Source: Collinsella sp.
GTDB lineage: Bacteria > Actinomycetota > Coriobacteriia > Coriobacteriales > Coriobacteriaceae
Assembly (NCBI GenBank): GCA_019414045.1
Contig: DXMW01000031.1
Span: 217,712-281,711 of the forward strand
Direction: 5' to 3'
Length of the DNA stretch: 64,000 nucleotides
The position numbers and the translations under genes were made by a program. Below are positions 55,692 to 63,896 of the stretch, one piece after another. The notes under the pieces were generated by a model, which did not search any database, was not told the DNA's origin, and saw only the letters and a list, made by a program, of their open reading frames with translations. Position 1 is the stretch's first letter; every line of letters starts with the position of its first letter.

Positions 55692-56894
55692 TTAGGCCTG
55701 GAACCAACGGGCGGTGCTGCGCTCGTCGAGGGCCTTGAGGGTAGCGGCGGGATCGGCAACCTTCTGCAGGAACATCATGGCTGCGATGGCGTACGGCTTG
55801 TAGCTGGCCTCCTTGTACATGCCCACGCGGTGCATGTCGAAGACGTCGGCGTTAACCTCGCCGTGCTCGCAGGAGACACCGGAGATGTCGGCGGGCAGCG
55901 GGTGCATAAAGATGGTGTCCTGACCGTTGGCAGTCTTCTCCATGAGCTCGGTCGTGGAGCACCAGTCCTGATGGGTGGCGTTCTGGGCGAGCAGCTCCTT
56001 CTCGAGTGCAGCGATGCCGGCGTCGTCGCCCTCGGCGTACAGGTTGGTGCGCTTCTCCATGGCGGCAAACGGAGCCCAGCTCTTCGGGATCACGATGTCG
56101 GCGCCCTCGAAGGCCTCGGCCATGGTGTTGACCTGCTTAAAGGTGGTGCCGGACTCGGCGGCATAACCCTTGGCGCGCTCGACGACCTCGGGCATGAGGT
56201 CGTAGCCCTCGGGGTGGGCCAAGGTGACGTCCATGCCAAAACGGGGCAGCAGGCTGATCAGCGACTGCGGGCAGGACAGCGGCTTGCCGTAAGAGGGCGA
56301 GTAGGCCCAGGTGACGGCAACCTTTTTGCCCTTGAGGTTCTCAAGACCGCCAAACTCGTTGATGAGGTAGAGCATGTCGGCAGAGGACTGCGTGGGGTGA
56401 TCGGAGTCGGACTGCAGGGAGATGAGCGTGGGACGGTGATCCAGAACGCCGTCCTCGTAGGCCTGCTGGACAGACTCGGAGACCTCGGCCATGTAGGCGT
56501 CGCCCTTGCCGATGTACATGTCGTCGCGGATGCCGATGACGTCGGCCATGAAGGAGATCATGGTAGCGGTCTCGCGGACGGTCTCGCCGTGAGCGATCTG
56601 GGACTTCTTCTCGTCCAGGTCCTGCAGCTCAAGACCGAGCAGGTTGGCTGCCTTAGAGAAGGAGAAGCGCGTACGGGTGGAGTTGTCACGGAACAGGGAG
56701 ACGGCCAGACCCGAATCGAAGATCTTGGACGAAACGTTGTTCTCGCGCAGCTCGCGCAGGGCGTCGGCGACGATGTAGAGCGCCTTGAGCTCATCGGTGG
56801 TCTTATCCCAGGTGTGCAGGAAGTCGCTGCCGTACATGCCCTTAAAATCGAGGCCGTTCAGCTGCTCGACGAGCTCGGTAAACTTGGCGTCCAT
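55692..56894 (-). CDS. ygeW: YgeW-type knotted carbamoyltransferase
   Basis: A 400-residue member of the aspartate/ornithine carbamoyltransferase superfamily. The carbamoyl phosphate loop is LFRDNSTRTRFSF and the HPLP motif is FMHPLPADISG. The long middle region (SLQSDSDHPTQSSADMLYLI) and total length fit YgeW, which has a trefoil knot and does not use ornithine; ornithine carbamoyltransferase is about 330 residues. In purine clusters it is proposed to act on a ureido compound, yielding carbamoyl phosphate. I chose the ATG at 56894 with GGAAAGGA upstream. The gap to ygeY is 201 bases. Confidence 0.92.
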   Translation of the reverse strand: MDAKFTELVEQLNGLDFKGMYGSDFLHTWDKTTDELKALYIVADALRELRENNVSSKIFDSGLAVSLFRDNSTRTRFSFSKAANLLGLELQDLDEKKSQIAHGETVRETATMISFMADVIGIRDDMYIGKGDAYMAEVSESVQQAYEDGVLDHRPTLISLQSDSDHPTQSSADMLYLINEFGGLENLKGKKVAVTWAYSPSYGKPLSCPQSLISLLPRFGMDVTLAHPEGYDLMPEVVERAKGYAAESGTTFKQVNTMAEAFEGADIVIPKSWAPFAAMEKRTNLYAEGDDAGIAALEKELLAQNATHQDWCSTTELMEKTANGQDTIFMHPLPADISGVSCEHGEVNADVFDMHRVGMYKEASYKPYAIAAMMFLQKVADPAATLKALDERSTARWFQA

Positions 56895-57048
56895 GTAAAT
56901 ATCCTTTCCAAAGATGAAACGATTGCAATGAGTAGATGTGCTCCGGCATGCGCGTGTGGCTAGAACATGCAGAGCACTATGACGAGGACCCGCTACCGTT
57001 GAGGAAGCATGGGAGATAACGACCGCGGGCCCCAAGTCAACAGGGGGT

Positions 57049-57073
57049 GCCGGGGACACGAGCTGTCCCCGGC
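57049..57073. terminator. Hairpin between ygeY and ygeW
   Basis: GCCGGGGACA-CGAGC-TGTCCCCGGC, a 10-bp perfect stem 23 bases past the ygeY stop, without a T-tract. It could protect or partly terminate the message. Confidence 0.55.
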
Positions 57074-57095
57074 TCAACAAGATCGAGGAATGGGA

Positions 57096-58481
57096 CTAAT
57101 CGATCTTGTTGTTGGTCAGACCGGCGCGGAACACGGTGGCGTCGCCATCGGCCTGGCTCGAATCGTAGAGGTTCAGGGCAGCCACATACATGGCGGCAGC
57201 GGTGACCAGGTCGTCCTTGTAGGTGACCTCGTTGGGAGCGTGAGCCTGAGACTCGGCACCCGGGCCGAAGCCGACGCAGGGGATGCCATAGCGGCCCTGG
57301 ATGGAAACGCAGTTCGTGGAGAAGGTCCACTTGTCGCACAGCGGACGACCGGTGCGCTTGTCCATGCTGGGCTCGCAGCCGATGCGCTCGTCACCGAACA
57401 TGGCCTTGTGGGCGTCGACGAGGGCCTTGACGTGCGGAGCGGTCTCCTTGTTGATCCACGTGGGGAAGTAAGCCTCGGTCTCGTAAACCTCGCCGGTCCA
57501 GGACGGACGGTCGTACATGTACATGGAGACCTTCACGTCGTCGCCGTACTTCTTGGCGGCCGGCAGGTTGCGAATCTCGTCCAGGCAGGACTCCCAGGTC
57601 TCACCGGCGGTCATGCGACGGTCGATGGAGATGGCACAGGAGTCGGCCACGGCGCAACGGCTGGGGCTGGTGTAGAAGATCTGGCTGACGGTGCAGGTGC
57701 CGCGGCCCAGGAAGCGGGCGTCCTCGAAGTGCTCGGGGTTGTACTTGGGGTCGAGCATCTTGACGAGGCCCTTGATGTCGGTCGACTCGTCACAGCCGTT
57801 GTTGTTGAGGGCGCGGACGTCGGCGATGATGTCGGCCATCTTGTAGATGGCGTTGTCGCCGCGGTCGGGAGCGGAGCCGTGGCAGGAGGTGCCGTGAACG
57901 TCGACGCGGATCTCCATGCGGCCGCGGTGACCGCGATAGATGCCGCCGTCGGTGGGCTCGGTGGAAATGACGAACTCGGGCTTAATGCCGTCCTTGTTGT
58001 AGATGTACTGCCAGCACATGCCGTCGCAGTCCTCTTCCTGGACGGTGCCGACGACCATGATCTTGTAGCCCTCGGGGATGAGGCCCATGTCCTTCATCAT
58101 CTTGGCAGCGTAGGTAGCAGAAGCCATGCCACCCTCCTGGTCGGAGCCGCCGCGGCCGTAGATGATCTCGTCGGTCTCGTAGCCCTCATAGGGATCGGCA
58201 TCCCAGTTCTCGATGTTGCCGATGCCGACGGTGTCGATGTGGGAGTCGATGGCGATGATCTTGTCGCCCTCGCCCATAAAGCCCATAACGTTGCCCAGGC
58301 CGTCGACCTTGACCTCGTCATAGCCAAGGCTCTCCATCTCGGCCTTGATGCAAGCGACAACCTCACCCTCCTCGCAGGACTCAGAGGGATGGGAGATCAT
58401 AGCGCGCAGGAAGCGAGTCATATCAGCACGATGAGACTCAGCCGCAGCCTTAATGGCATCAAAATCGAGTTCTTTAGTCAT
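57096..58481 (-). CDS. ygeY: YgeY family selenium metabolism-linked hydrolase
   Basis: A 461-residue M20-type metallohydrolase. Metal ligands: AIDSHIDTVG (His, Asp), GRGGSDQEGGMA (Asp), VGTVQEEDCDG (catalytic Glu pair), ISTEPTDG and the C-terminal His in SQAHAPNE. YgeY is found with selenium-dependent hydroxylases and is thought to hydrolyse an amide or ureido bond of a purine-derived intermediate. I chose the ATG at 58481, 9 bases after AAAGG. Confidence 0.93.
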   Translation of the reverse strand: MTKELDFDAIKAAAESHRADMTRFLRAMISHPSESCEEGEVVACIKAEMESLGYDEVKVDGLGNVMGFMGEGDKIIAIDSHIDTVGIGNIENWDADPYEGYETDEIIYGRGGSDQEGGMASATYAAKMMKDMGLIPEGYKIMVVGTVQEEDCDGMCWQYIYNKDGIKPEFVISTEPTDGGIYRGHRGRMEIRVDVHGTSCHGSAPDRGDNAIYKMADIIADVRALNNNGCDESTDIKGLVKMLDPKYNPEHFEDARFLGRGTCTVSQIFYTSPSRCAVADSCAISIDRRMTAGETWESCLDEIRNLPAAKKYGDDVKVSMYMYDRPSWTGEVYETEAYFPTWINKETAPHVKALVDAHKAMFGDERIGCEPSMDKRTGRPLCDKWTFSTNCVSIQGRYGIPCVGFGPGAESQAHAPNEVTYKDDLVTAAAMYVAALNLYDSSQADGDATVFRAGLTNNKID

Positions 58482-58585
58482 AACAGTCAACCTTTCTACA
58501 AGGGTTTACCTACAGGTAGATATTTCAGATAGATCACTTGTGCCAAGCGGCGTGAGGTTGAGCACCCCACAAGCAAGTAACCATA

Positions 58586-58703
58586 GGAGGCGGACGGAGG
58601 ACTTTGCTCCGTCGCGAGTTCCGCACGAGCCGGAGAGCACTTAATGTGCTCTCCGTGCGAGCAGGACTGTCCGAGCAGGGAGTAAAGTCCTCCGGCTGCC
58701 TCC
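58586..58703. repeat. 118-bp nested palindrome
   Basis: Outer arms GGAGGACTTTGCTCC and GGAGTAAAGTCCTCC (with GGAGGC/GCCTCC beyond) enclose a core CGGAGAGCAC-TTAAT-GTGCTCTCCG, 10 bp perfect. It lies 15 bases past the ygeX stop. Confidence 0.85.
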
Positions 58704-58718
58704 GGACAGGTCAGTCTG

Positions 58719-59933
58719 CTAGCAGGTCGGATACTCGCCCTCCCAGACGATGCGACGGTACTGATCCGGATCGGTGTCGCCCTCGGTGGAGAAGCAGAGC
58801 ACGGAGCTCGTCTTGTCCAGGCCGATGAGCTCCTTGAGCTCGGCGTACTCGGGATCGAGCATAAGGGTCTCGACCAGACCGGTGGTCACGGCGCCGGACT
58901 CGCCGGAGATAACGCGCGGGTCGCCCTTCTCGGGAGCGCCCAGGGTGCGCATGCCGCGAGCGGTGACCCAGTCGGGGCAGGACACGAAGGCGGTGGTGTG
59001 GTTGCGCAGGATATCCCAACCCAGAATGTTGGGCTCGCCGCAGCACAGACCGGCCATGATGGAGGGCATGTCGCCGTCCACGATGCGCGGGTCGCCGTCG
59101 CCGGCGGCAGCGCCCTTGTACAGGCAGGCGGCCGGTGCGCACTCGACCACGACGAAGGTGGGCGGGTTATCGGGATACAGGTTGGTGAAGTAGCCCACCA
59201 CGGCGCCGGCGAGCGAGCCTACGCCAGCCTGGACAAAGACGTGCGTCGGGCGGTTGATGGCCATCTCGCGCAGCTGCTCGGCAGCCTCGGAAGCCATGGT
59301 GCCGTAGCCCTCCATGATCCAGGACGGGATCTTCTCGTAGCCCTCCCAGGCGGTGTCCTGAACGATGACGCCGCGCTCGCAGGCGTCGGCCTCGGCGGCG
59401 GCCATGCGCACGCACTCGTCGTAGTTGACCTCTTCGATGGTCACCGTGGCGCCCTCGGCGGCAATGTTATCGAAGCGGGGCTTGGTGGAACCCTTGGGCA
59501 TGTGCACGACGGCCTTCTGGCCCAGCTTGTTGGCAGCCCATGCCACGCCGCGGCCATGGTTGCCGTCGGTGGCGGTAAAGAAGGTAGCCTGGCCAAAGTC
59601 CTCGGCCAGCTGATCGGAGGTCAGGTAATCGAAGGTGCAGTCGGCAACGTCCTTGCCGGTCTCGTCGGCAATGTAGTTGGCCATGGCAAACGATCCGCCC
59701 AGGACCTTAAAGGCGTTGAGGCCAAAGCGGTAGCTCTCGTCCTTAACGCACAGGTTGGACAGGCCCAGGCGCGCGGCCTGGCCATCCAGGCGGGCAAGCG
59801 GAGTGACGGTGTACTGGGGGAACGACTGGTGGAAGGCGCGGGCCTTCTTCACGTGGTCGAGGCTCATGATTCCCAAGTGCTTATCATCGCTCTTGGGCAT
59901 CGTGTTGCCCGCCCACTGGATCTTATCGGCCAT
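58719..59933 (-). CDS. ygeX: Diaminopropionate ammonia-lyase
   Basis: A PLP enzyme of 404 residues that converts 2,3-diaminopropionate to pyruvate and ammonia. The PLP Lys is in FGLNAFKVLGGSFA, the phosphate loop in QAGVGSLAGAVVGY and TDGNHGRGVAWA is typical of fold type II. It is the first gene of ygeX-ygeY-ygeW on the minus strand and faces a PAS-HTH regulator. In anaerobic purine breakdown it would release pyruvate from a diaminopropionate intermediate. Confidence 0.94.
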   Translation of the reverse strand: MADKIQWAGNTMPKSDDKHLGIMSLDHVKKARAFHQSFPQYTVTPLARLDGQAARLGLSNLCVKDESYRFGLNAFKVLGGSFAMANYIADETGKDVADCTFDYLTSDQLAEDFGQATFFTATDGNHGRGVAWAANKLGQKAVVHMPKGSTKPRFDNIAAEGATVTIEEVNYDECVRMAAAEADACERGVIVQDTAWEGYEKIPSWIMEGYGTMASEAAEQLREMAINRPTHVFVQAGVGSLAGAVVGYFTNLYPDNPPTFVVVECAPAACLYKGAAAGDGDPRIVDGDMPSIMAGLCCGEPNILGWDILRNHTTAFVSCPDWVTARGMRTLGAPEKGDPRVISGESGAVTTGLVETLMLDPEYAELKELIGLDKTSSVLCFSTEGDTDPDQYRRIVWEGEYPTC

Positions 59934-60025
59934 ACGGTGAACTCCTTAAGTTCTCTCTTGCCGGCCCCCGCATACGCGTTTCAGCCCGATCCCATTCACA
60001 CGGCTGAACTTTTATGTGGATGCCA

Positions 60026-60040
60026 AACAAAAAGTTTGTT
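60026..60040. promoter_or_regulatory. Operator-like dyad 1 upstream of ygeX
   Basis: AACAAA-AAG-TTTGTT, a perfect 6-bp dyad with a 3-base centre, 93 bases before the ygeX ATG. A second copy is centred 51 bp away. Confidence 0.65.
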
Positions 60041-60076
60041 AGCACTGTTCTATCACACTTTTTGATTGGAAAACCT

Positions 60077-60091
60077 AACAAATTGTTTGTT
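60077..60091. promoter_or_regulatory. Operator-like dyad 2 upstream of the PAS-HTH gene
   Basis: AACAAA-TTG-TTTGTT, the same half-sites as 60026-60040, 120 bases before the regulator ATG. Confidence 0.65.
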
Positions 60092-60210
60092 GCCGTAATC
60101 GGTACCTTTTCGCCGCCGAACGGTCACATAACACAGCGACGCTTTCGTTATTTGCGAACAAGTGGGGTTTATGGCACAGTGAGCCCAAACTAATTTTTAG
60201 GAAGGCACCC

Positions 60211-60864
60211 ATGACCCCCGCACAGATTGAGTTCTACAAGCGCCTTGCACACGGCCTGGCGCTCCAATTTGGCCCCAACTGCGAAGTCGTCGTCCACGAC
60301 CTGGAGACCGAGGACGTGGACCGCTCCATCGTAGTGATCGAAAACGGCCACGTCAGCGGGCGCAAACTGGGTGACGGCCCCAGCCATATCGTGTTTGAGT
60401 CCATGCACGAGGGCACCGCCGACGTGCACGACCGCAAGCCGTACCTCACCAAAACCGCCGATGGCAAGCTGCTCAAGTCCTCGACGATCTTTATCCGCAA
60501 CGATGAGGGCAAGCCTGTCGGCATTTTGGGCATCAACTTTGACATTACGCTTATGAAGGCTTTTGAGCGTTCGCTCGACGCCTTTACCGGCACCGGCGGC
60601 ACGGGCTATACCGAACCCGAGCCCATTACCAAGAACATCGGCGACCTGCTCGAAGACCTGCTGCACGAGTGCGAGCAGTTTGTGGGCAAGCCCGCGGCAC
60701 TCATGACCAAAGACGAGCGCATTCGTGCCATTGGCTACCTCGACCGTCGCGGCGCCTTCCTCATTTCCAAGTCGAGCGAACGCGCCTGCGAGTTCTTTGG
60801 CATCTCCAAGTACAGCTTCTATAGCTACCTCAATGAGGCCAAGGCGGCGGCCGACGACAAGTAG
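60211..60864 (+). CDS. YheO/DauR-like PAS and HTH regulator
   Basis: A 217-residue transcription regulator. The N-terminal YheO-like PAS domain (about 10-118) has LQFGPNCEVVVHDLETED and FIRNDEGKPVGILGINFDIT. The C-terminal HTH (about 155-215) includes IGYLDRRGAFLISKSSERAC and FFGISKYSFYSYLNEAK. Relatives control amino acid racemase or dehydrogenase genes. It is divergent from ygeX, and the gap has two identical dyads, so it probably controls the ureide genes and itself. The ligand is unknown. Confidence 0.87.
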   Translation: MTPAQIEFYKRLAHGLALQFGPNCEVVVHDLETEDVDRSIVVIENGHVSGRKLGDGPSHIVFESMHEGTADVHDRKPYLTKTADGKLLKSSTIFIRNDEGKPVGILGINFDITLMKAFERSLDAFTGTGGTGYTEPEPITKNIGDLLEDLLHECEQFVGKPAALMTKDERIRAIGYLDRRGAFLISKSSERACEFFGISKYSFYSYLNEAKAAADDK

Positions 60865-60987
60865 GCACTCGCCTAGATTGTCCCTCCCCTTTTGGGCGCG
60901 AGTTCTGGAAAGCTCGAATCCAAGACCGAGCCGCTTGGGAAGTTCCATATAATCGATGTCATTAGTATTTCGAAAGGGTGGAACAGA

Positions 60988-61974
60988 ATGGCGTTGAGCA
61001 AGGCATCATGCACCGGTCGCGGATTGATTCCGGCAATTGGTGGACATGTGCACCGCATGTTCGATGAGGGTGAAGACGACCTGTTTTCGCTGAGCCTTGA
61101 CGACGTGATGGATGATCGCCCGTGGACCGCCGACGAACTCATGGGCGGTGGGGCTCGCCCGTCAAGCCCCAATCCCGCACTTGCGCCTAAGCCCGCATCT
61201 GCGCCAACTCCTGCGCAGCCGCCTGTTTCGACGCCCGCGTCTACGCCCGCACCCATTTCGGCGCCCACGCCCACTCCCCGCCCCGCAAGCGACCCATCCG
61301 AGACGGCGGCATTTCTCGCTGCAGCGACGCAGGGCAAATCGGCCGACAGCACCGTTATGTACAGCGCCCAGCAGTTGCCTGTTCCTGCGGCACGCAAGCC
61401 TCCGGTCACAAGGCTCGATGAGCCCGTTGCCCATCAGGTTGCCTACGATTCCTGGGCTGCAGCCGATCTGGATGAGACCTCTACCGGCATGCCGGCGCTC
61501 GACGTTCCAGTTAACCCGCTTTTTGCCGCCAACACGAACGCCGCGGACTATGAGGGCGGTGCGGCATATTCCGATTATTCCGATGGCTATGCTGGCACCG
61601 ATCGCATCGAGACCGAGGATTATGGCAACGCATCGAGCGATTATCTCAACGACCCGTACGCTGCCACGCCTGCACCGGAATATGACCCGGAGGCCGCGTC
61701 CGCGCCGGCGTATACCAAAAGCACGGGCGAAGAGCGCTTCGCCGATTATTACGCCGAGGAAAAGGCGCTGCGTTTCTCGGAATTTCCGCAGGCAGTCAAG
61801 GTTGCCTTTATCGCCATTGTCATTGCCCTGCTCGGCGTCATTGCGTTTGAGGGATTCCGGCTGTTCTCCGGCCCCACCCAAGCGGAGTCGGAGACCCAGC
61901 AAAAAGAGGACGATAACGAGTATCTGGACATCAACACCCTCAAGGGCGACCCCAACGACGGAGACGATGAGTAG
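60988..61974 (+). CDS. Pro/Ala-rich protein with C-terminal membrane helix, unknown
   Basis: A 328-residue protein that I do not recognise. Residues 1-45 are compact and include IGGHVHRMFDEGEDDLFSLS. A Pro/Ala/Thr-rich region follows (about 50-105), then an acidic Tyr/Asp-rich region (about 165-250). One membrane helix lies near the end (about 275-297, VAFIAIVIALLGVIAFEGF) with a polar acidic tail. There is no signal peptide, so it may be a tail-anchored protein facing the cytoplasm. I chose the ATG at 60988 behind AAAGGGTGG. Confidence 0.7.
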   Translation: MALSKASCTGRGLIPAIGGHVHRMFDEGEDDLFSLSLDDVMDDRPWTADELMGGGARPSSPNPALAPKPASAPTPAQPPVSTPASTPAPISAPTPTPRPASDPSETAAFLAAATQGKSADSTVMYSAQQLPVPAARKPPVTRLDEPVAHQVAYDSWAAADLDETSTGMPALDVPVNPLFAANTNAADYEGGAAYSDYSDGYAGTDRIETEDYGNASSDYLNDPYAATPAPEYDPEAASAPAYTKSTGEERFADYYAEEKALRFSEFPQAVKVAFIAIVIALLGVIAFEGFRLFSGPTQAESETQQKEDDNEYLDINTLKGDPNDGDDE

Positions 61975-62007
61975 CGAGAGCTGAAGGCGGCCGCAGGATC
62001 CCGCATC

Positions 62008-62033
62008 CAGCACCGGCTTCTAAGTGCTGTTTT
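62008..62033 (+). terminator. Rho-independent terminator
   Basis: CAGCAC-N10-GTGCTG followed by TTTT, 34 bases past the stop of the Pro/Ala-rich gene. Confidence 0.75.
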
Positions 62034-62044
62034 GTCATCCAGCT

Positions 62045-62121
62045 ACACTTTTCCGAAGTTTTAAGGTGCCTATTTCGACACTTTTCCGTACTTTTACACG
62101 GCTGATTTCGACACTTTTCCG
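62045..62121. repeat. 33-bp tandem repeat with CACTTTTCCG core
   Basis: ACACTTTTCCG occurs at 62045, 62078 and 62111, exactly 33 bp apart; the last two are preceded by TTTCG. Confidence 0.85.
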
Positions 62122-62339
62122 GATGAAAGCCGAATAATCACTTGGGAAACCAACGCCGTTCACGCGTCATTTCGCAGGCGGCGCTTGATTTCTGTCCGTA
62201 CACGTTGATAGACTTCCTCTTGCCCGCAAGGAGCGGGCGCATTTTATCCAGAGTCGGGGTAGAGAGTTGGCTCCACGATCCCGACGCCAACCGGCCAAGA
62301 GGCACGGTGGCCCTGCCAACATCGATGAAAGGAGTCCGT

Positions 62340-62762
62340 ATGGACAATTTCTCCGTGCGCAGCGAGCGTAACTTCCACAACCTGATCGTCAAACCGAATC
62401 ACATGCATCTTCTGGATAAGCCAAATGGCTACGCCTCGGCCATGATCAAGAGCAGCCTCTCCCACCAGATGCGCTTTACGGTGCAGGTGCTCTAGGAAGA
62501 ACTCTGCGCCGCCGGCAGCCCGCACGTGCTGCAGATCAAGCTGCTTGGAGACGACTCTCGCGAGCCGTCTAGCTGGAAGCTCTTTGCTGACGGCATATGC
62601 GTTGCGGACGGATCCGGCGCCTTTGCCCGAGAGTGCTTCTGCGAGGGAGCCGAGGCATTCCTGGACCTGTGCCGCGACGCCGTACGCACGGCCGAGCTGT
62701 ACTAGTGGAGCCAGAGGGAGTATGAGCTGTTGAGTGCGGCCCGCGGGATTGCGGGGGCGTAG
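62340..62762 (+). pseudogene. Unrecognised gene with two in-frame amber codons
   Basis: GAAAGGAG precedes an ATG at 62340. The frame reads 51 residues (MDNFSVRSERNFHNLIVKPN...), stops at TAG 62493, continues as EELCAAGSPHVLQIKLLGDD, meets a second TAG at 62703 and ends at TAG 62760: 140 codons in all. The text between the stops looks like protein (SWKLFADGICVADGSGAFAR, then FLDLCRDAVRTAELY). Both internal TAGs fall where Gln (CAG) would suit (VL-x-EEL and LY-x-WSQ). I do not recognise the family. The simplest reading is a decayed gene with two CAG-to-TAG changes. Confidence 0.55.
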
Positions 62763-62783
62763 GCAGACAGGCCAGACAGCTCG

Positions 62784-63605
62784 TCATACTGGTTGACGCT
62801 TCGATTCAAACAGCAGGGCGGGCTCGCGCTTACAGCCCCGCCATGCCAAACCGAATGGCGTTCTCAAAAGGCCTACCCCCTCCGCCTTCAGCTTTAGCAG
62901 CAGGTCGCCCAGCTCGGAGCACTTGCTGGAAAGGCGCGTCTGAGCTCGCTCGCCCATCCCCCACCGTTGACGGACCTCCTGGGCGCGCGGGCTCACGCGG
63001 TAGTCCCCGTCCATCATCTGCTTGAGCAGCTTGGCGGTCACGCGCGCATCGGCTAGGGCGCTGTGGGCGTGACCCGTCGACTCGTCGAACTCGATGCCAA
63101 ACCACGTCGCTGCGTCACTCAAAGAGACGCACCCGTGGCTGCTCATGTCCATGATCGAGGTGTAAAACGCCTGCAGGTCGGCCCAGTCCGTAGGAAATGC
63201 GGAAAGATCGATGTGCTTTGCTTGGCACTCGATCAAAAGCTGTCGACGATCCGCCCCGCTCCAACAGACCACCTGGGCGGAGTAGCGCCCGATCCAATCG
63301 CTGAGCCTTTTGATCACCATGTAGAGCGGATCGGCCATCGCGGTGCCCACGGCCGATATCCCTGTGAGCTCGCGAACGGGGAACGCAACGCCTTCGGTAA
63401 ATTCCGTCTGTACAAACTGCGAGAACTCGCCCATAACGTTGCCGTGGTAATCGAGCTTGACGGCGCCGGCCTCGATAATCTCATTGCACAGTCCACGGCG
63501 CTGACGCTGCTTTGGCACCGGCGCAAACTCAAAGTCCAGCACGATCTGGCGCGCAAAGTTCGTCGTATCGATAGCCGAGACACCCGGCATCTTTTCAGCT
63601 GACAC
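62784..63605 (-). CDS. DEDD-type 3'-5' exonuclease domain protein
   Basis: A 273-residue protein with a DnaQ-like exonuclease fold: ExoI in IVLDFEFAPVP with Glu in NEIIEAGAVKLD, ExoII around WSGADRRQLL, and ExoIII HAHSALADARVTAKLL. The last 70 residues are basic and unassigned. It could act on DNA or RNA. I chose the GTG at 63605 with AGAGG 8 bases upstream; the frame is open to 63860 and other starts are possible. It is similar in layout to stand-alone exonucleases in Actinobacteria. Confidence 0.8.
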   Translation of the reverse strand: MSAEKMPGVSAIDTTNFARQIVLDFEFAPVPKQRQRRGLCNEIIEAGAVKLDYHGNVMGEFSQFVQTEFTEGVAFPVRELTGISAVGTAMADPLYMVIKRLSDWIGRYSAQVVCWSGADRRQLLIECQAKHIDLSAFPTDWADLQAFYTSIMDMSSHGCVSLSDAATWFGIEFDESTGHAHSALADARVTAKLLKQMMDGDYRVSPRAQEVRQRWGMGERAQTRLSSKCSELGDLLLKLKAEGVGLLRTPFGLAWRGCKREPALLFESKRQPV

Positions 63606-63795
63606 GGTTAGGGCCTCTCTCCGTTGCTTGCCACTCGTTTCTCGAACGGTCATATCACAGCAAGTGTAGCTGCCCGTGCGGACACAAAATTGCGCGGCGG
63701 CGCCGTTGCGGGTCCTGGAACGCATGTTCCATTTGAGGCTCTGCAGCGCATCCCATTCTGAGCGCCAATTCCGGGACGCAGTTTCCGCTCCAAAC

Positions 63796-63827
63796 AAAAG
63801 GCCCCGGCTCGCGATGGAGCCGGGGCC
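63796..63827 (-). terminator. Terminator of the gene at the right edge
   Basis: GGCCCCGGCTC and GAGCCGGGGCC form an 11-bp perfect stem with a 6-base loop; the minus-strand tail is TTTTGTTTGG. Confidence 0.8.
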
Positions 63828-63896
63828 AAAGGCGCAGCGTATGCAGTTGATGCTGAGCATGGACAGCCCGTCAGTAATGGCCGTCCGCGCTCTACT

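Larger units (their letters stand above)
61975..62339. other. 365-bp stretch with terminator and 33-bp tandem repeats
   Basis: No supported gene. It holds a terminator (62008-62033), a 33-bp tandem repeat (62045-62121) and the upstream part of the amber-broken frame, which stays open from about 62142. A minus-strand frame ending at 62138 may be another remnant. Confidence 0.6.

Noticed and set aside
55692..56894. Ornithine carbamoyltransferase for arginine synthesis
   Set aside because: Length, the inserted central region and the HPLP motif fit YgeW, and the neighbours are ygeX and ygeY, not arg genes.
62138..62392. Minus-strand frame of 84 codons ending RWFPK
   Set aside because: Possible remnant coding sequence, but it has no clear start, overlaps the ribosome site of the amber-broken gene and matches no family I know.
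62493..62495. Pyrrolysine reading of the amber codon
   Set aside because: No pyl genes or methylamine methyltransferase context; TAG is an ordinary and frequent stop in this window.
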